Part shown: positions 55,330 to 63,678 of the stretch, piece after piece | How the letters are laid out: each line of letters starts with the position of its first letter | Numbering within the stretch: position 1 is the stretch's first letter | The notes under the pieces: model-generated | What the model was told of the DNA's origin: nothing | Databases searched by the model: none | Seen by the model: only the letters and a program-made list of their open reading frames with translations | Source of the DNA: Limnothrix sp. FACHB-406 | GTDB taxonomy: Bacteria; Cyanobacteriota; Cyanobacteriia; CACIAM-69d | Reading direction: 5' to 3' | DNA length: 64,000 bases | Assembly: GCF_014698235.1 (NCBI RefSeq) | Contig: NZ_JACJSP010000006.1 | Span: 62,001-126,000 of the forward strand | Program-made: the position numbers and the translations under genes

Positions 55330-55371
55330 GATTTGCTTGATCAGATTTGCTTGATCGGATTTGCTCGATCG
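55330..55371. repeat. Three-unit 14-bp tandem repeat
   Basis: GATTTGCTTGATCA, GATTTGCTTGATCG, GATTTGCTCGATCG in register. It lies about 265 bases upstream of the aminotransferase start. Confidence 0.85.
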
Positions 55372-55531
55372 AGCATGGCATCATCCCATCCCCATCCCAT
55401 CCTTCCCGCCCACCGATCACGCACAAACCGCCATCGCCAACCACTCCGCAACCAGGAGATCGACCCTCAACCAGCAATCCCAGGCAATCCCGATCGCGCA
55501 CAAACCGCCCCTCAACAACCCAATAACCTCC

Positions 55532-55562
55532 ATAAAGAAAGGGCCCGGCAACGCCAGACCCT
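55532..55562 (-). terminator. Rho-independent terminator of psbM
   Basis: On the minus strand AGGGTCTGGC pairs with GCCGGGCCCT (two G-U pairs) around a 3-base loop, followed by TTCTTTATG. It is about 134 bases past the psbM stop. Confidence 0.7.
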
Positions 55563-55695
55563 CTCCCAAACGGATTTTAAAAAACTTTCCTTGCTCACCG
55601 CCTCAGCGCCACCCCCGATCGCAACAGATCAGAACTGGCGAGTTGAAAACGATCACGACTCAACTGTTGATTAGCCCCAAGCGAGCTTTGGCCAA

Positions 55696-55809
55696 TTAGC
55701 CCTTGCTGTTTTCGCGGCTGGCGGTCTGGATGTAAAGAATCAGCAAAAAGGCAGCAGGAATTGCCACAAACAGAATGCTGGCAATGAAGCCGAGATCATT
55801 AACTTGCAT
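55696..55809 (-). CDS. psbM: Photosystem II reaction centre protein M
   Basis: A 37-codon gene: [20 protein letters not shown], then [17 protein letters not shown]. The start [10 protein letters not shown], the single membrane helix and the ILYIQT-x-SRE junction match PsbM, a low-mass subunit at the photosystem II dimer interface in the thylakoid membrane. ATG at 55807-55809, stop TAA at 55696-55698. It stands alone with its own terminator. It is too short to appear in ordinary ORF lists. Confidence 0.95.
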   Translation of the reverse strand: MQVNDLGFIASILFVAIPAAFLLILYIQTASRENSKG

Positions 55810-56040
55810 GGAATGATGCCTCTAGGTGTCTTTTGAAGTGTTGGTTGACCCCGCGCTAGGGCAGGGAGCTGAGACCCAAGCCGCCAAATTGATGGCTGGG
55901 GTTGATAGATGCTGTCCAGTCTACCAAAGGCTGCTCGCTCCATTGGCTGGAAGTCGGCCGGATTGGCCCAGGGCGATCGGGCAGCGGTTTCCCAGGCACA
56001 TTCCTGCACGGTTTTGAGGATACACCGGGCTAATTTGCGG

Positions 56041-56100
56041 TGATTGATGGCGATTAATGGCGCTTGATGGTGATTGATGGCGCTTGACGGTGCTCGACCC
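56041..56100. repeat. Six-unit 10-bp tandem repeat
   Basis: TGATTGATGG, CGATTAATGG, CGCTTGATGG, TGATTGATGG, CGCTTGACGG and a diverged last unit TGCTCGACCC, in strict register. Confidence 0.85.
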
Positions 56101-56491
56101 GATCGCGGGGTGATCTCGAATCAGGGGCATTCCCGCAAGCACACGAAGCAAGCGCTGATTGGGCGACTGCGAATCGGCAGTAAATCAACAAGAAATTGCT
56201 GACAAATCGGCGGCTGCGCGAGTACCGAATAATACCCCACCAACCCCGCCCAACACGGAACCACTCATTATTCAGCCCGATCGCCTTGCTTCAGGGGCGA
56301 TCGCGTGCTAGGACTAGGCGGGGTGGTTGCGGACAATCCGCCATTAACCAAGACTTAACCCCTGCGGGTGCTCTCTTCATGCCGTGTTTGGGCATTTTAG
56401 CGGTAACATCCTGAAGGCTCTGACCCAAAGTCTCAACCCCCAGTCGATGGTTTTAAAGCTGTCAGCTTAGGGTTAGTTACTCCGTCAAAGT

Positions 56492-56649
56492 CTTTTGATT
56501 TCACAGCGTTTGTTCAAGAAGATCACCCACTTAAATTCGAGTGAAATTTTCTGAACTAACACTGCTGTTGCTTTTGATTTCACAGCGTTTGTTCAAGAAG
56601 ATCACCCACTTAAATTCGAGTGAAATTTTCTGAACTAACACTGCTGTTG
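56492..56649. repeat. 79-bp perfect tandem duplication
   Basis: The 79 bases 56492-56570 (starting CTTTTGATTTCACAGCG) are repeated exactly at 56571-56649. No base differs, so the event is recent. Each copy carries a GTG that opens the same first 13 codons; in copy 1 the frame then runs into copy 2 and ends, in copy 2 it continues into unique sequence. Confidence 0.92.
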
Positions 56650-56811
56650 CTACTGATCATGATTAACCATGCCCAAGCTCAAGATCTGAATCCTCTGAAT
56701 CATTCTTCAATTAGCCCCCAAAGAATTAGCCCTCAAAGCCTTCCTCAGAAATTCTCAAAAGATTTTCCCAGCACCAAACATCATCCTGATCAAGTCCTTC
56801 CGCAGGATTGA
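56620..56811 (+). CDS. Possible small secreted protein, 5' end duplicated
   Basis: A GTG at 56620 opens 63 codons: MKFSELTLLLLLIMINHAQA, then QDLNPLNHSSISPQRISPQS and a Gln/Pro/Ser/Lys tail. The first 21 residues look like a signal peptide with an AQA-Q cleavage site. I do not recognise the mature part. The start lies in the second copy of the 79-bp duplication; the same GTG in copy 1 (56541) gives a 30-codon frame. No clear Shine-Dalgarno. It may be a real peptide gene or coincidence. Confidence 0.3.
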   Translation: MKFSELTLLLLLIMINHAQAQDLNPLNHSSISPQRISPQSLPQKFSKDFPSTKHHPDQVLPQD

Positions 56812-57554
56812 TAACACCTCCAAAAGCTTAAGGATCATAGACTTTCGCTTGCTTTAATTGCGTTGCAATTGCATTGATGCCAAAGAGCCAAGAATCTCAA
56901 CAGGATTCAACAGTCCTCTAGAGGCATTTAGAGACATTGATGCAAAAATGCTGCTGAAAATGTCGCGTTCAACCGATCGATCACCTGTTGCCCAGGATTT
57001 CAAGATAGGTTTGCATCGGCTTCAAAGTAGATTGGCTTGCGGTAGGCTGGCTTACTTCCAAGGCAAACCATGCGCCATTCAAGGGTGATGCAATTCGAGG
57101 GCAATTAACAAGGGCAATTAATGAATTGATTAATAAATTGATTAATCGTCTGGCTAACGAGCTAGTCTAATTAGTCTGTTTGATTACTCAATTCATTGAT
57201 TTATGAGTCGTTAGGAATTCATCCGGATCTGATCCCCCATTCTGGATGAACTAACTATGGGCAGCCGCCAGACTCAACGATCGATTGCTGCTGATCTTCT
57301 CTGATTTTTAGGGTCACGAATTTCAGTTCTGCCGTCGTTAAAAAAGTCACCCCCATTGCACCAGTTTTACGGAGAGGGGTAATCCTCCCTACTGCCCCTA
57401 GCACATTGCCGAATCACAAGCAAATTGCTAGAACCTTGGGGGATTTGGGTTTCCTGAAACCCAGACCATGCTGGGGGATCACATCGTGTATCAGGGTGCA
57501 GCCCACTAGCTCAACTATCCATTTCTGCTTAACTGCGCTCACTCACTGGTTTTG

Positions 57555-57968
57555 ATGAACGCTTTCCAGCCCCAGCACCGTCCTGATCCACCGGTACAAC
57601 GCCGACCCAGGTTGCGTCCCAAGCAACTGCCGAAGTCTGCGTCCTATCGGTCGATCGCCCTGGAAAGCCTGTTCAAGCTGTCCGTTAACAGCCTGTTGGC
57701 GCTCATTGCGATCGCGGCGCTGGTGCAGTGGATCCCGCTCTATGCCACCCGTCGGGCAGAATTACGGCAACTGCAAGCGGAAGTGCGCCTGGTGGAAACC
57801 CGAGTGCAGACCTTGCGATCGGAAATGACCCAAAACTTTGACCCCGCACGCAATCGAGCCACCGTTGAAGCGGAAACGGGCCGCGTGCCCCTCAATCAGC
57901 GGCCGGTGCGGTGGCAGCCCGATCGCCCCAGTCAGCCCGACTTTGAAGAAGGGGACGGCCTCCCTTAG
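57555..57968 (+). CDS. Conserved single-pass membrane protein with coiled coil (FtsL/DivIC-like layout)
   Basis: A 137-residue protein. The N-terminus (~1-35) is Pro/Arg-rich and cytoplasmic by charge. SLFKLSVNSLLALIAIAALV is a single membrane helix, followed at once by a basic/acidic coiled coil (RRAELRQLQAEVRLVETRVQ, TLRSEMTQ) and a disordered tail ending in acidic residues. This topology is that of FtsL, FtsB and DivIC of the division machinery, but membrane-plus-coil proteins are common, so it is only a suggestion. The ATG at 57555 is preceded by TTG. It lies upstream of bcp on the same strand. Confidence 0.7.
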   Translation: MNAFQPQHRPDPPVQRRPRLRPKQLPKSASYRSIALESLFKLSVNSLLALIAIAALVQWIPLYATRRAELRQLQAEVRLVETRVQTLRSEMTQNFDPARNRATVEAETGRVPLNQRPVRWQPDRPSQPDFEEGDGLP

Positions 57969-58086
57969 GCAATCCTGAAAATTGCTCCGCCGTCCGCTGC
58001 TTCCTTGGGCCGATCGGTCAGCCGCCATGGGCCCTGCGGTAGCATTAGCCATGGTTCACAAATCGCAATGATTTCCTTAGGTTCCT

Positions 58087-58542
58087 ATGGCTATTCAAGT
58101 GGGCGATCGCGCGCCGGATTTTTCCCTGCCAGCTCAAACGGGCGAAACCATTACCCTGAGTCAGTTTGCGGGTAAGCAACCCGTCGTGCTCTACTTTTAC
58201 CCCAAGGACGACACGCCCGGTTGCACGATCGAAGCCTGTGCTTTCCGCGATAGCTACGAAGCCTTTCAAGGGGCCGGCGCAGCAGTGATCGGCGTGAGCA
58301 GCGACTCCGTGGATTCCCACAAAACCTTCGCGGAAAAATATAGTCTGCCCTTCGCCCTCGTGAGCGATCGCGATGGGGCCCTGCGCAAGGCCTACGGTGT
58401 CCCAAACACGCTGTTTGTGGTTCCGGGCCGGGTTACCTACGTCATCGACAAAGCGGGCATTGTGCGCCACCAGTTCAACGATCTGTTGAATGCCAAGGGC
58501 CACGTGACCGAAGCGCTCAAAATTGTGCAAGGGTTGGGCTAG
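58087..58542 (+). CDS. bcp: Peroxiredoxin Q (bacterioferritin comigratory protein)
   Basis: A 151-residue thiol peroxidase. FSLPAQTGETITLSQFAGKQ leads to VVLYFYPKDDTPGCTIEACA, with peroxidatic Cys and resolving Cys five residues apart (CTIEAC), the PrxQ/alpha type. The conserved Thr in DTPGC and Arg in the C-terminal half complete the active site. It reduces hydrogen peroxide and lipid peroxides with thioredoxin. The gpx gene follows 88 bases downstream on the same strand, so the two probably act in one oxidative-stress unit. Confidence 0.95.
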   Translation: MAIQVGDRAPDFSLPAQTGETITLSQFAGKQPVVLYFYPKDDTPGCTIEACAFRDSYEAFQGAGAAVIGVSSDSVDSHKTFAEKYSLPFALVSDRDGALRKAYGVPNTLFVVPGRVTYVIDKAGIVRHQFNDLLNAKGHVTEALKIVQGLG

Positions 58543-58630
58543 CCCCCCGAAGGGTCACCCCCGGGATCATTTCCATCCCAAACCGCTATCCTAGACAACC
58601 ATCACCGGCGACACGACAAGCACACTCATC

Positions 58631-59113
58631 ATGGCAACCATCACCGATCTCTCAGTCAAAACCATTGACGGCGAAGACCGTGCCCTCAGCAGCTATCAAG
58701 GGCAGGTGCTTTTGATTGTGAACGTGGCTTCCTATTGTGGCTACACGCCGCAATATCAAGGACTTCAGGCCTTGCATGAAAAATATAGTGCCCAAGGTCT
58801 GCGGATTTTGGCCTTTCCTTGCAACGATTTTGGTTCCCAAGAACCCGGAACCAATGACCAAATTAAGACCTTCTGCTCAACGCGCTACAGCGTGACTTTT
58901 GAGCTGTTTGACAAGGTACATGCCAAGGGAGCCGAGCAACACCCGCTCTATGCCCGCCTAACCTCGGAAGCCGAGCCGACTGGGGATGTGGCGTGGAACT
59001 TTGAAAAGTTTCTGATTGGTAAAAATGGCGAAATTCTGGGTCGTTTCCCCAGCCGCATCGCACCGGATTCGGCTGAATTGATCGGCGCGATCGAGCAGGC
59101 CCTGGCTGCCTAA
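58631..59113 (+). CDS. Glutathione peroxidase-like thiol peroxidase
   Basis: A 160-residue GPx-fold protein with Cys instead of selenocysteine: LIVNVASYCGYTPQYQGLQA. The second motif reads LAFPCNDFGSQEPGT; the Gln of the catalytic tetrad in the usual FPCNQFG is Asp here. The third, DVAWNFEKFLI, contains the tetrad Trp and Asn. Such enzymes in cyanobacteria use thioredoxin or NADPH and act on lipid hydroperoxides. It follows bcp. The Asp substitution also exists in some other cyanobacterial family members as I recall, so it is not necessarily inactivating. Confidence 0.9.
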   Translation: MATITDLSVKTIDGEDRALSSYQGQVLLIVNVASYCGYTPQYQGLQALHEKYSAQGLRILAFPCNDFGSQEPGTNDQIKTFCSTRYSVTFELFDKVHAKGAEQHPLYARLTSEAEPTGDVAWNFEKFLIGKNGEILGRFPSRIAPDSAELIGAIEQALAA

Positions 59114-59183
59114 ATCAGGTCTGAATTGAGTGCTTCATTCAAGCTTTGTGATTGCTTGATTTTTGATGCCTCATGCTTGATTC

Positions 59184-59225
59184 TGCTGCTTGATTGCCGC
59201 TGCTTGATTGCTACGGTTTGATTTT
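59184..59225. repeat. Three-unit 14-bp tandem repeat
   Basis: TGCTGCTTGATTGC, CGCTGCTTGATTGC, TACGGTTTGATTTT in register, preceded by further TGCTTGATT words from 59145. Confidence 0.75.
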
Positions 59226-59234
59226 GGATGGGCA

Positions 59235-59528
59235 TTACTTTTTGATGGACATTACAGTGAGGATAGGAACTTTTTCGATAGTCCCTATCCTTCTCTGTAA
59301 TCTCTTGATGTAATCTCTCGATCGCCCGTTGAGCTGCTCCTGATTTAGCCATTCTTGAGCCATTGATCGCCATCCCTCGGAACGAATCCAATCGCAACCA
59401 GCTTCTTCAGCATTCTCCAAGACCATCTCTAAGCGTTTGTTTGCACTTTTCCCGATCGCCCGCTGAGCATTCCGGCTAACCCTACTCTGCTTAATGACTG
59501 TTTGCACTGGTCGTTGATGATTGGTCAA
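59235..59528 (-). CDS. Doubtful ORF, basic helical product
   Basis: A 97-codon frame divergent from the DUF3747 gene. The product is basic and helical (NAQRAIGKSANKRLEMVLEN, MAQEWLNQEQLN, SRDYIKRLQRR) with an EAGCDWIRSEGW segment. It could be a fragment of a transposase or DNA-binding protein, or chance. No ribosome binding site and no recognised family. Confidence 0.25.
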   Translation of the reverse strand: MTNHQRPVQTVIKQSRVSRNAQRAIGKSANKRLEMVLENAEEAGCDWIRSEGWRSMAQEWLNQEQLNGRSRDYIKRLQRRIGTIEKVPILTVMSIKK

Positions 59529-59543
59529 TCCAAGGACAATCCT

Positions 59544-60212
59544 ATGGCTCCAAATTCTCGGAACTACTCCCTTAGCAACCCTGGGCTAGGGATCCTCTCA
59601 CTGGCTTTGGGTCTTGGTTTGGGAACAATGGGAGCGATGGGATCATGGGCCGCAATACCCACCCCAGCCACGCCTAAATCCACTACATTTGATCAACAGG
59701 AAGTTGACCAATCGCGCTTCATTGCGATTGCGCAGCCCCTTGGCACGGATTCTTTTAAGCTCTTGGTTTTGGAGCAAGTGTCTAACCAGCGGCTTTGCTG
59801 GGCCGAAAGTGGAAACTACCCCGTAGTGGTTGATCCATTGCTGGTTAACTTCAATTTCACAGGTATTTGTGGACGTAGCATTGATAGCAATGGCTTCTCT
59901 GTTCGAGTAGCCAAACGTGATTTAGGGCTGCAATATTCCCTCCGTCTCAGCCGTCGATTTAATTCAGTGGTGTTGCAAGGAGTGCCCTTCGGTGCCAATG
60001 GTGGCCCGGTGATGGACATTGCCAGCACCCGAGGATTCACTTCTGGATTTTTGAAGCTGCAACTTTTTCCCGGATGGCGATTTACCAAACGCTCCTATCA
60101 AGGCCGCCCCTTGGGCCATGTTTACTTCACCAACGATTCTTTTGATTCGGCGGTGACCCCCAAGGACAACCCGGAGCGATCGCCCGAGAAGCCTCAGCCT
60201 GCGGTCAATTAA
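59544..60212 (+). CDS. DUF3747 family exported protein
   Basis: A 222-residue protein from ATG 59544 with AAGGA at 59532-59536. The N-terminus has a signal-like hydrophobic stretch (LGILSLALGLGLGTMGAMGS) ending near AAIPTPA. The mature part begins TFDQQEVDQSRFIAIAQPLG and continues FKLLVLEQVSNQRLCWAESG, the core of the cyanobacterial DUF3747 family, followed by a lipase-like-free beta-rich domain ending VYFTNDSFD. Function unknown; it is exported to the periplasm or surface. The last residues are Pro/Lys-rich. Confidence 0.85.
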   Translation: MAPNSRNYSLSNPGLGILSLALGLGLGTMGAMGSWAAIPTPATPKSTTFDQQEVDQSRFIAIAQPLGTDSFKLLVLEQVSNQRLCWAESGNYPVVVDPLLVNFNFTGICGRSIDSNGFSVRVAKRDLGLQYSLRLSRRFNSVVLQGVPFGANGGPVMDIASTRGFTSGFLKLQLFPGWRFTKRSYQGRPLGHVYFTNDSFDSAVTPKDNPERSPEKPQPAVN

Positions 60213-60338
60213 ACCGAAGCAAGGCTCAATTCTGTTCATGGGCGATCGCTGTCAATTTCGCTGCCAATTGTGCGGTCAATTTCGATCGCCTTCTTGGCCG
60301 CCTCAATGGTGATCGCGATGGTGCAATTGATGGGGCAA

Positions 60339-60719
60339 TTATGGTGCGGTCTCAGGTTCGATTCCCGATCGCCCGATTTCCGATGACCCGATTTCCGATT
60401 CCGATTGGGTTGGCAACTCAGGCTCAAAAACCTGAGAAATTTGAGACCCAGACCACTCCGCAATCAGGGATTCTGCCCGATCGGGATTGGTGTAAATCAG
60501 TTCCAGCAAGGCCCCAGGATCTTGACCGATCGCCCGGGCATAGAACCCCACTTCGGCCATAATTCGCCCTTCCGACTGTCGCAAATACATCGACAAGCAG
60601 TGATGAGCTTGATTGTTGCGGCTGCGTTGGGTTCGGAAAAAAGCCAACGCCGACAGCAACCGATCTTCATAGGGGGCCAAAGGACGCAGGGCGATCGGCT
60701 CGGGGGTTGAAGGCTCCAT
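60339..60719 (-). CDS. Conserved-looking cyanobacterial hypothetical protein, downstream of the radical SAM gene
   Basis: A 126-residue soluble protein from ATG 60719 (MEPSTPEPIALRPLAPYEDR). The central helices (LLSALAFFRTQRSRNNQAHH, CLSMYLRQSEGRIMAEVGFY, ARAIGQDPGALLELIYTNPD) look conserved; the C-terminus is Ser/Glu/Ile repetitive (ESEIGSSEIGRSGIEPE), encoded by a short DNA repeat. I do not recognise a family. It begins 42 bases after the radical SAM gene on the same strand, so it is probably its operon partner. Confidence 0.75.
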   Translation of the reverse strand: MEPSTPEPIALRPLAPYEDRLLSALAFFRTQRSRNNQAHHCLSMYLRQSEGRIMAEVGFYARAIGQDPGALLELIYTNPDRAESLIAEWSGSQISQVFEPELPTQSESEIGSSEIGRSGIEPETAP

Positions 60720-60761
60720 GGCTCGGGGGGGTGAAGTGGAAAAGCAACCGCTCAAACATCC

Positions 60762-62339
60762 CTAGGGCGTTTTGATCAGCTCGCGGCTTTGGGTTTTTGG
60801 GGCGATCGGGGCCGAAAGGGCCGCCTCCAACGAGCTGCGGCCCAACCGACGCTCCAAAATTCGCATCACTTCCCGGCCGAAATCATTGCTGTTGCTGCGC
60901 CAAGCTTCCAGGCACACTTCCCCAAAAAACGACCCCAACGGTTCCGGATTCCAGAGCAGCTTCCGCGCCGTCCAAGGCATCAGGCTCATGGGGTCATAAC
61001 CGGGTTTCAGAATTTCCTTCTTGAGGGCATATTCTTCCAGGTGAGTATGGGGTTGCAAACCAATGAAGAAAATTGCTGGCTCCACCTTGTCAGCCCCAAA
61101 AACTTCCTCCAGGGCCCGATGATAGGCGATGGTTTGGCGAATGGTTTCATAGGTTTCATCAATCACATTGAAGGAGTAATTAACCGAAACCACATCCTCA
61201 AAACCAGCCGCTTTTAGGTCACGACAATTTTGCAGAACCGTGCGCAAGTTATAGCCCATTCGCATTTTGCGCACCAGTTCTTGGGATCCGCTAGTAATCC
61301 CAATTTCAAAATAGTTCATGCCCGTTTTCACCATCAGATCACAGAGTTCTGGATCGAGGTTATCGGCGCGAATATAGGCAGCCCAATGAATATCCGTCAT
61401 GCCAGCCGCCAGGACATTTTTGAGCAATTCCTTGGCATCTTCAATGAAGCGCCGAGCCGGGATAAATTGGGCATCGGTGAACCAAAAGTTGCGAACACCC
61501 AATTGATAAAGCTGCTGCATTTCTGCAACCACTTCAACGGCCGGATTAATCCGAACTTGCTTGCCCTCAATGACGGTATAGACGCAATAGCAACAGTTAT
61601 GGGGGCAACCGCGCTTGGTTTGCACACCGATATAAAAGTCCCGATCGCGGAAATAGTAGCTAAAGGCCGGCCAGATCGTTTGAATGTAGGCGTAGTTACA
61701 GGCGGTTTTTTCCAAGGGCGCAGGTGGTTCATGCACCAGGCCCACACGGGGCTTCGTTTCCCCGGCAATGTAACAGCGTTCCTGGTCTAAGGACTCGCCT
61801 CGCAGCAGTTTTTCCAGCAGGGTTTCCCCTTCCCCAACGGAGACGATCGTGCCCTTGGGAAGCGATCGCTGCAACTGTTCATAAAACACACTGACGGCCC
61901 CGCCGCCCACCACTGCCCGGGCGCTGGAATTGTAGCGTCGGGCCCGGCGCAGTCCCCGCCGAATGAGGCCCTGATTGCGCCAAAGTTCCGCATAGTAGGC
62001 GCTGGTGACCCGCAAACCACCCAAGGCTCCCCGAAGCTTGATCAGGGGGTTTTTGGCGTAGTAAAACTCGAAGGCATTTTGCAGCGGATTGCCACCACGG
62101 CCGCCCACGGGTGCATAGATCTGAATGTCGCGCCAGGAAAAAACCAGCAGGGTGGGCCGGAAGGCATCGATTTCCGCATCAAGGGCCGCTTTGAAGTCCA
62201 AGGGCGGCACGGTTCCCAGGTCAAAAAGCCGCTGCTCGATCGCGGGAAACTGCTTGTGTACGTGGTCAGCGAGATAAACCACCCCGATCGGGAAGATGGG
62301 GTTACAGGGCAGTCGGACGTACAAAATGCGATCGGCCAT
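60762..62339 (-). CDS. B12-binding/radical SAM protein, candidate high-light acclimation type
   Basis: A 525-residue enzyme from ATG 62339 (MADRILYVRLPCNPIFPIGV). The N-terminal half (~10-190) is a cobalamin-binding-like Rossmann domain (LVFSWRDIQIYAPVG, AVVGGGAVSVFYEQL). The radical SAM core follows with the cluster motif TKRGCPHNCCYCVYT (C-x3-C-x2-C), ELGVRNFWFTDAQFIP-like strands, and GMNYFEIGITSGSQELVRKM. I recall the annotation photosystem II high light acclimation radical SAM protein for this cyanobacterial family; the reaction is unknown. The spacing GVVYLADHVHK lacks the D-x-H-x-x-G of true B12 proteins, so cobalamin binding is unsure. It is followed by the 126-residue gene. Confidence 0.85.
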   Translation of the reverse strand: MADRILYVRLPCNPIFPIGVVYLADHVHKQFPAIEQRLFDLGTVPPLDFKAALDAEIDAFRPTLLVFSWRDIQIYAPVGGRGGNPLQNAFEFYYAKNPLIKLRGALGGLRVTSAYYAELWRNQGLIRRGLRRARRYNSSARAVVGGGAVSVFYEQLQRSLPKGTIVSVGEGETLLEKLLRGESLDQERCYIAGETKPRVGLVHEPPAPLEKTACNYAYIQTIWPAFSYYFRDRDFYIGVQTKRGCPHNCCYCVYTVIEGKQVRINPAVEVVAEMQQLYQLGVRNFWFTDAQFIPARRFIEDAKELLKNVLAAGMTDIHWAAYIRADNLDPELCDLMVKTGMNYFEIGITSGSQELVRKMRMGYNLRTVLQNCRDLKAAGFEDVVSVNYSFNVIDETYETIRQTIAYHRALEEVFGADKVEPAIFFIGLQPHTHLEEYALKKEILKPGYDPMSLMPWTARKLLWNPEPLGSFFGEVCLEAWRSNSNDFGREVMRILERRLGRSSLEAALSAPIAPKTQSRELIKTP

Positions 62340-63020
62340 CATCCACTTCCCTAACTGTCGCAACGGATCATTAAGGCTTGTTCATATAAGTTAACGATAG
62401 CATCAGACCTTGGCCGGATTTCACCCGAGCCACCATTTCGGGCTAATTTTCTTCAAAAATTGGGCCCGCAAGAGTCGTCCCTGGAGTCTCCAGATCGTAG
62501 CGGGTGGGTCTTGTCCGTTAGCAAATGGTGACGATTCCACACCTTGAATCGTCAAGCTCCCACGATTTCGGGAGCCTTGAGCTAGCATGAAAGAATAGAT
62601 CAACTGGCAATTGAACCAATTGGTAAGAGTTGATCAAATTCATAGAATTTGCAGAGAACTTCACAAGAAATTCAAGGAAGTTTGAGGGAGATTTTATTTG
62701 AATTTTTCAGAAAAATTAGGTTCTTTTCAAGACCTGTACCCAATAGAGCTTGGGTTGTGGGAGATTGCTATTGAGCCGCCACTTTCAGCTCAATTGAGAC
62801 CCGTTTTAGTTGAGATTTGGTTGATCCTTAATCGAGCTTTGGTCGAGTCTTGTCAGGATCTTGATTTGGAAAATTGATGTTCGTTAGATTTTCTTAAAGA
62901 TTCGAAAATTGAAAAGCCGCTCGTTGGTAATCGGGTTTACAGCTTGTCGGCAAAGGGGGTGTTAGCGTAGCAAAATCGTTCTATTCCCTTGATCTACCCT
63001 TGGCTCCTATCCCTGCAACC
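62340..63020. other. Divergent intergenic region
   Basis: About 680 bases between the radical SAM gene and the DUF1830 gene. It has a 6-bp stem-loop GCTCCC/GGGAGC at 62557-62576, a weak 12-bp array (62806-62865) and AT-rich sequence from 62630 to 62930. No gene is supported and no known RNA family is recognised. Confidence 0.5.
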
Positions 63021-63380
63021 ATGGCACAAATTATCGATCCCATTCCCAATGACGATCGGCAAAAGCTCCTTTGCTGCTACGTCAATGCCACGAGCAAGAT
63101 TCAAGTTGCTCGGATCACGAACATTGCGAATTGGTATTTTGAACGGGTGGTTTTTCCGGGACAACGCTTGGTTTTTGAAGCGCTGCCAGAAGCACAACTG
63201 GAAATTCACACGGGCATGATGGCTAGCTCAATTCTTTCTGATCGAATTCCCTGTTCAGAATTGTCTTTTGAGGAAGACATGGAGAGTCTAATTGACTCGC
63301 CCGAGCGTGCGAATGAAACCGTTAATCGGGAAACCGAAACCCGTTCGGATCCGGAACCGGCCGTTTCGGTTGGGGCCTAG
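63021..63380 (+). CDS. DUF1830 family protein
   Basis: A 119-residue soluble protein from ATG 63021 (MAQIIDPIPNDDRQKLLCCY). The family core is CCYVNATSKIQVARITNIAN followed by WYFERVVFPGQRLVFEALPE and LEIHTGMMASSILSDRIPCS. DUF1830 occurs only in cyanobacteria and is small, beta-rich and of unknown function. The C-terminal ~35 residues are acidic, repetitive and disordered (ERANETVNRETETRSDPEP). An ATG at 63000 would add seven residues. Confidence 0.9.
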   Translation: MAQIIDPIPNDDRQKLLCCYVNATSKIQVARITNIANWYFERVVFPGQRLVFEALPEAQLEIHTGMMASSILSDRIPCSELSFEEDMESLIDSPERANETVNRETETRSDPEPAVSVGA

Positions 63381-63678
63381 TGACCCATTAGTTGCTGGTC
63401 CAAAGACCGCCCAGAGGAGTAATGAGGCGGTCAGGGGGGACAGCTCGGATTGGGCTGGGTGTGATGGATACGACGCTGAAGGTGGTGCTGAGTTCTGAGG
63501 CCATGGCACTAGATGAGCAGCGCGAGACAGGCAGCGTAGATGTTAGGCTCGATGGAAGCGCTGTTATGGATCTCCGATGGTTAAGAAATGCTGTGACATT
63601 TTGTTAACTGATTGTTAATTCATCGGGTGCTCCATCTCATCTTGTCACTTCAGTTTTGAGCAACTTGAGCGAATTGAT

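Larger units (their letters stand above)
55067..55695. other. Intergenic region between psbM and the aminotransferase gene
   Basis: 629 bases, both neighbours on the minus strand. It contains the psbM terminator (55532-55562), a 14-bp array (55330-55371) and a GATC-rich stretch. Two overlapping plus-strand frames there have no coding character. Confidence 0.5.
55810..57554. other. Longest gene-poor stretch of the window
   Basis: About 1.75 kb with no certain gene. It contains a 10-bp array (56041-56100), a perfect 79-bp tandem duplication (56492-56649), a small possible secreted ORF (56620-56811), a 12-bp doublet of AATTGATTAAT at 57123-57146, and AT-rich blocks at 57100-57220. Frames seen elsewhere in it are short and lack ribosome binding sites. 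Confidence 0.5.
59114..59543. other. Intergenic region after gpx
   Basis: 430 bases with a 14-bp array at 59184-59225 and one doubtful minus-strand frame (59235-59528). No terminator hairpin is obvious. Confidence 0.45.

Noticed and set aside
62557-62576. Stem-loop GCTCCC/GGGAGC as a terminator or RNA gene
   Set aside because: No T run on either strand and the divergent neighbours do not end there; it is too short to call.
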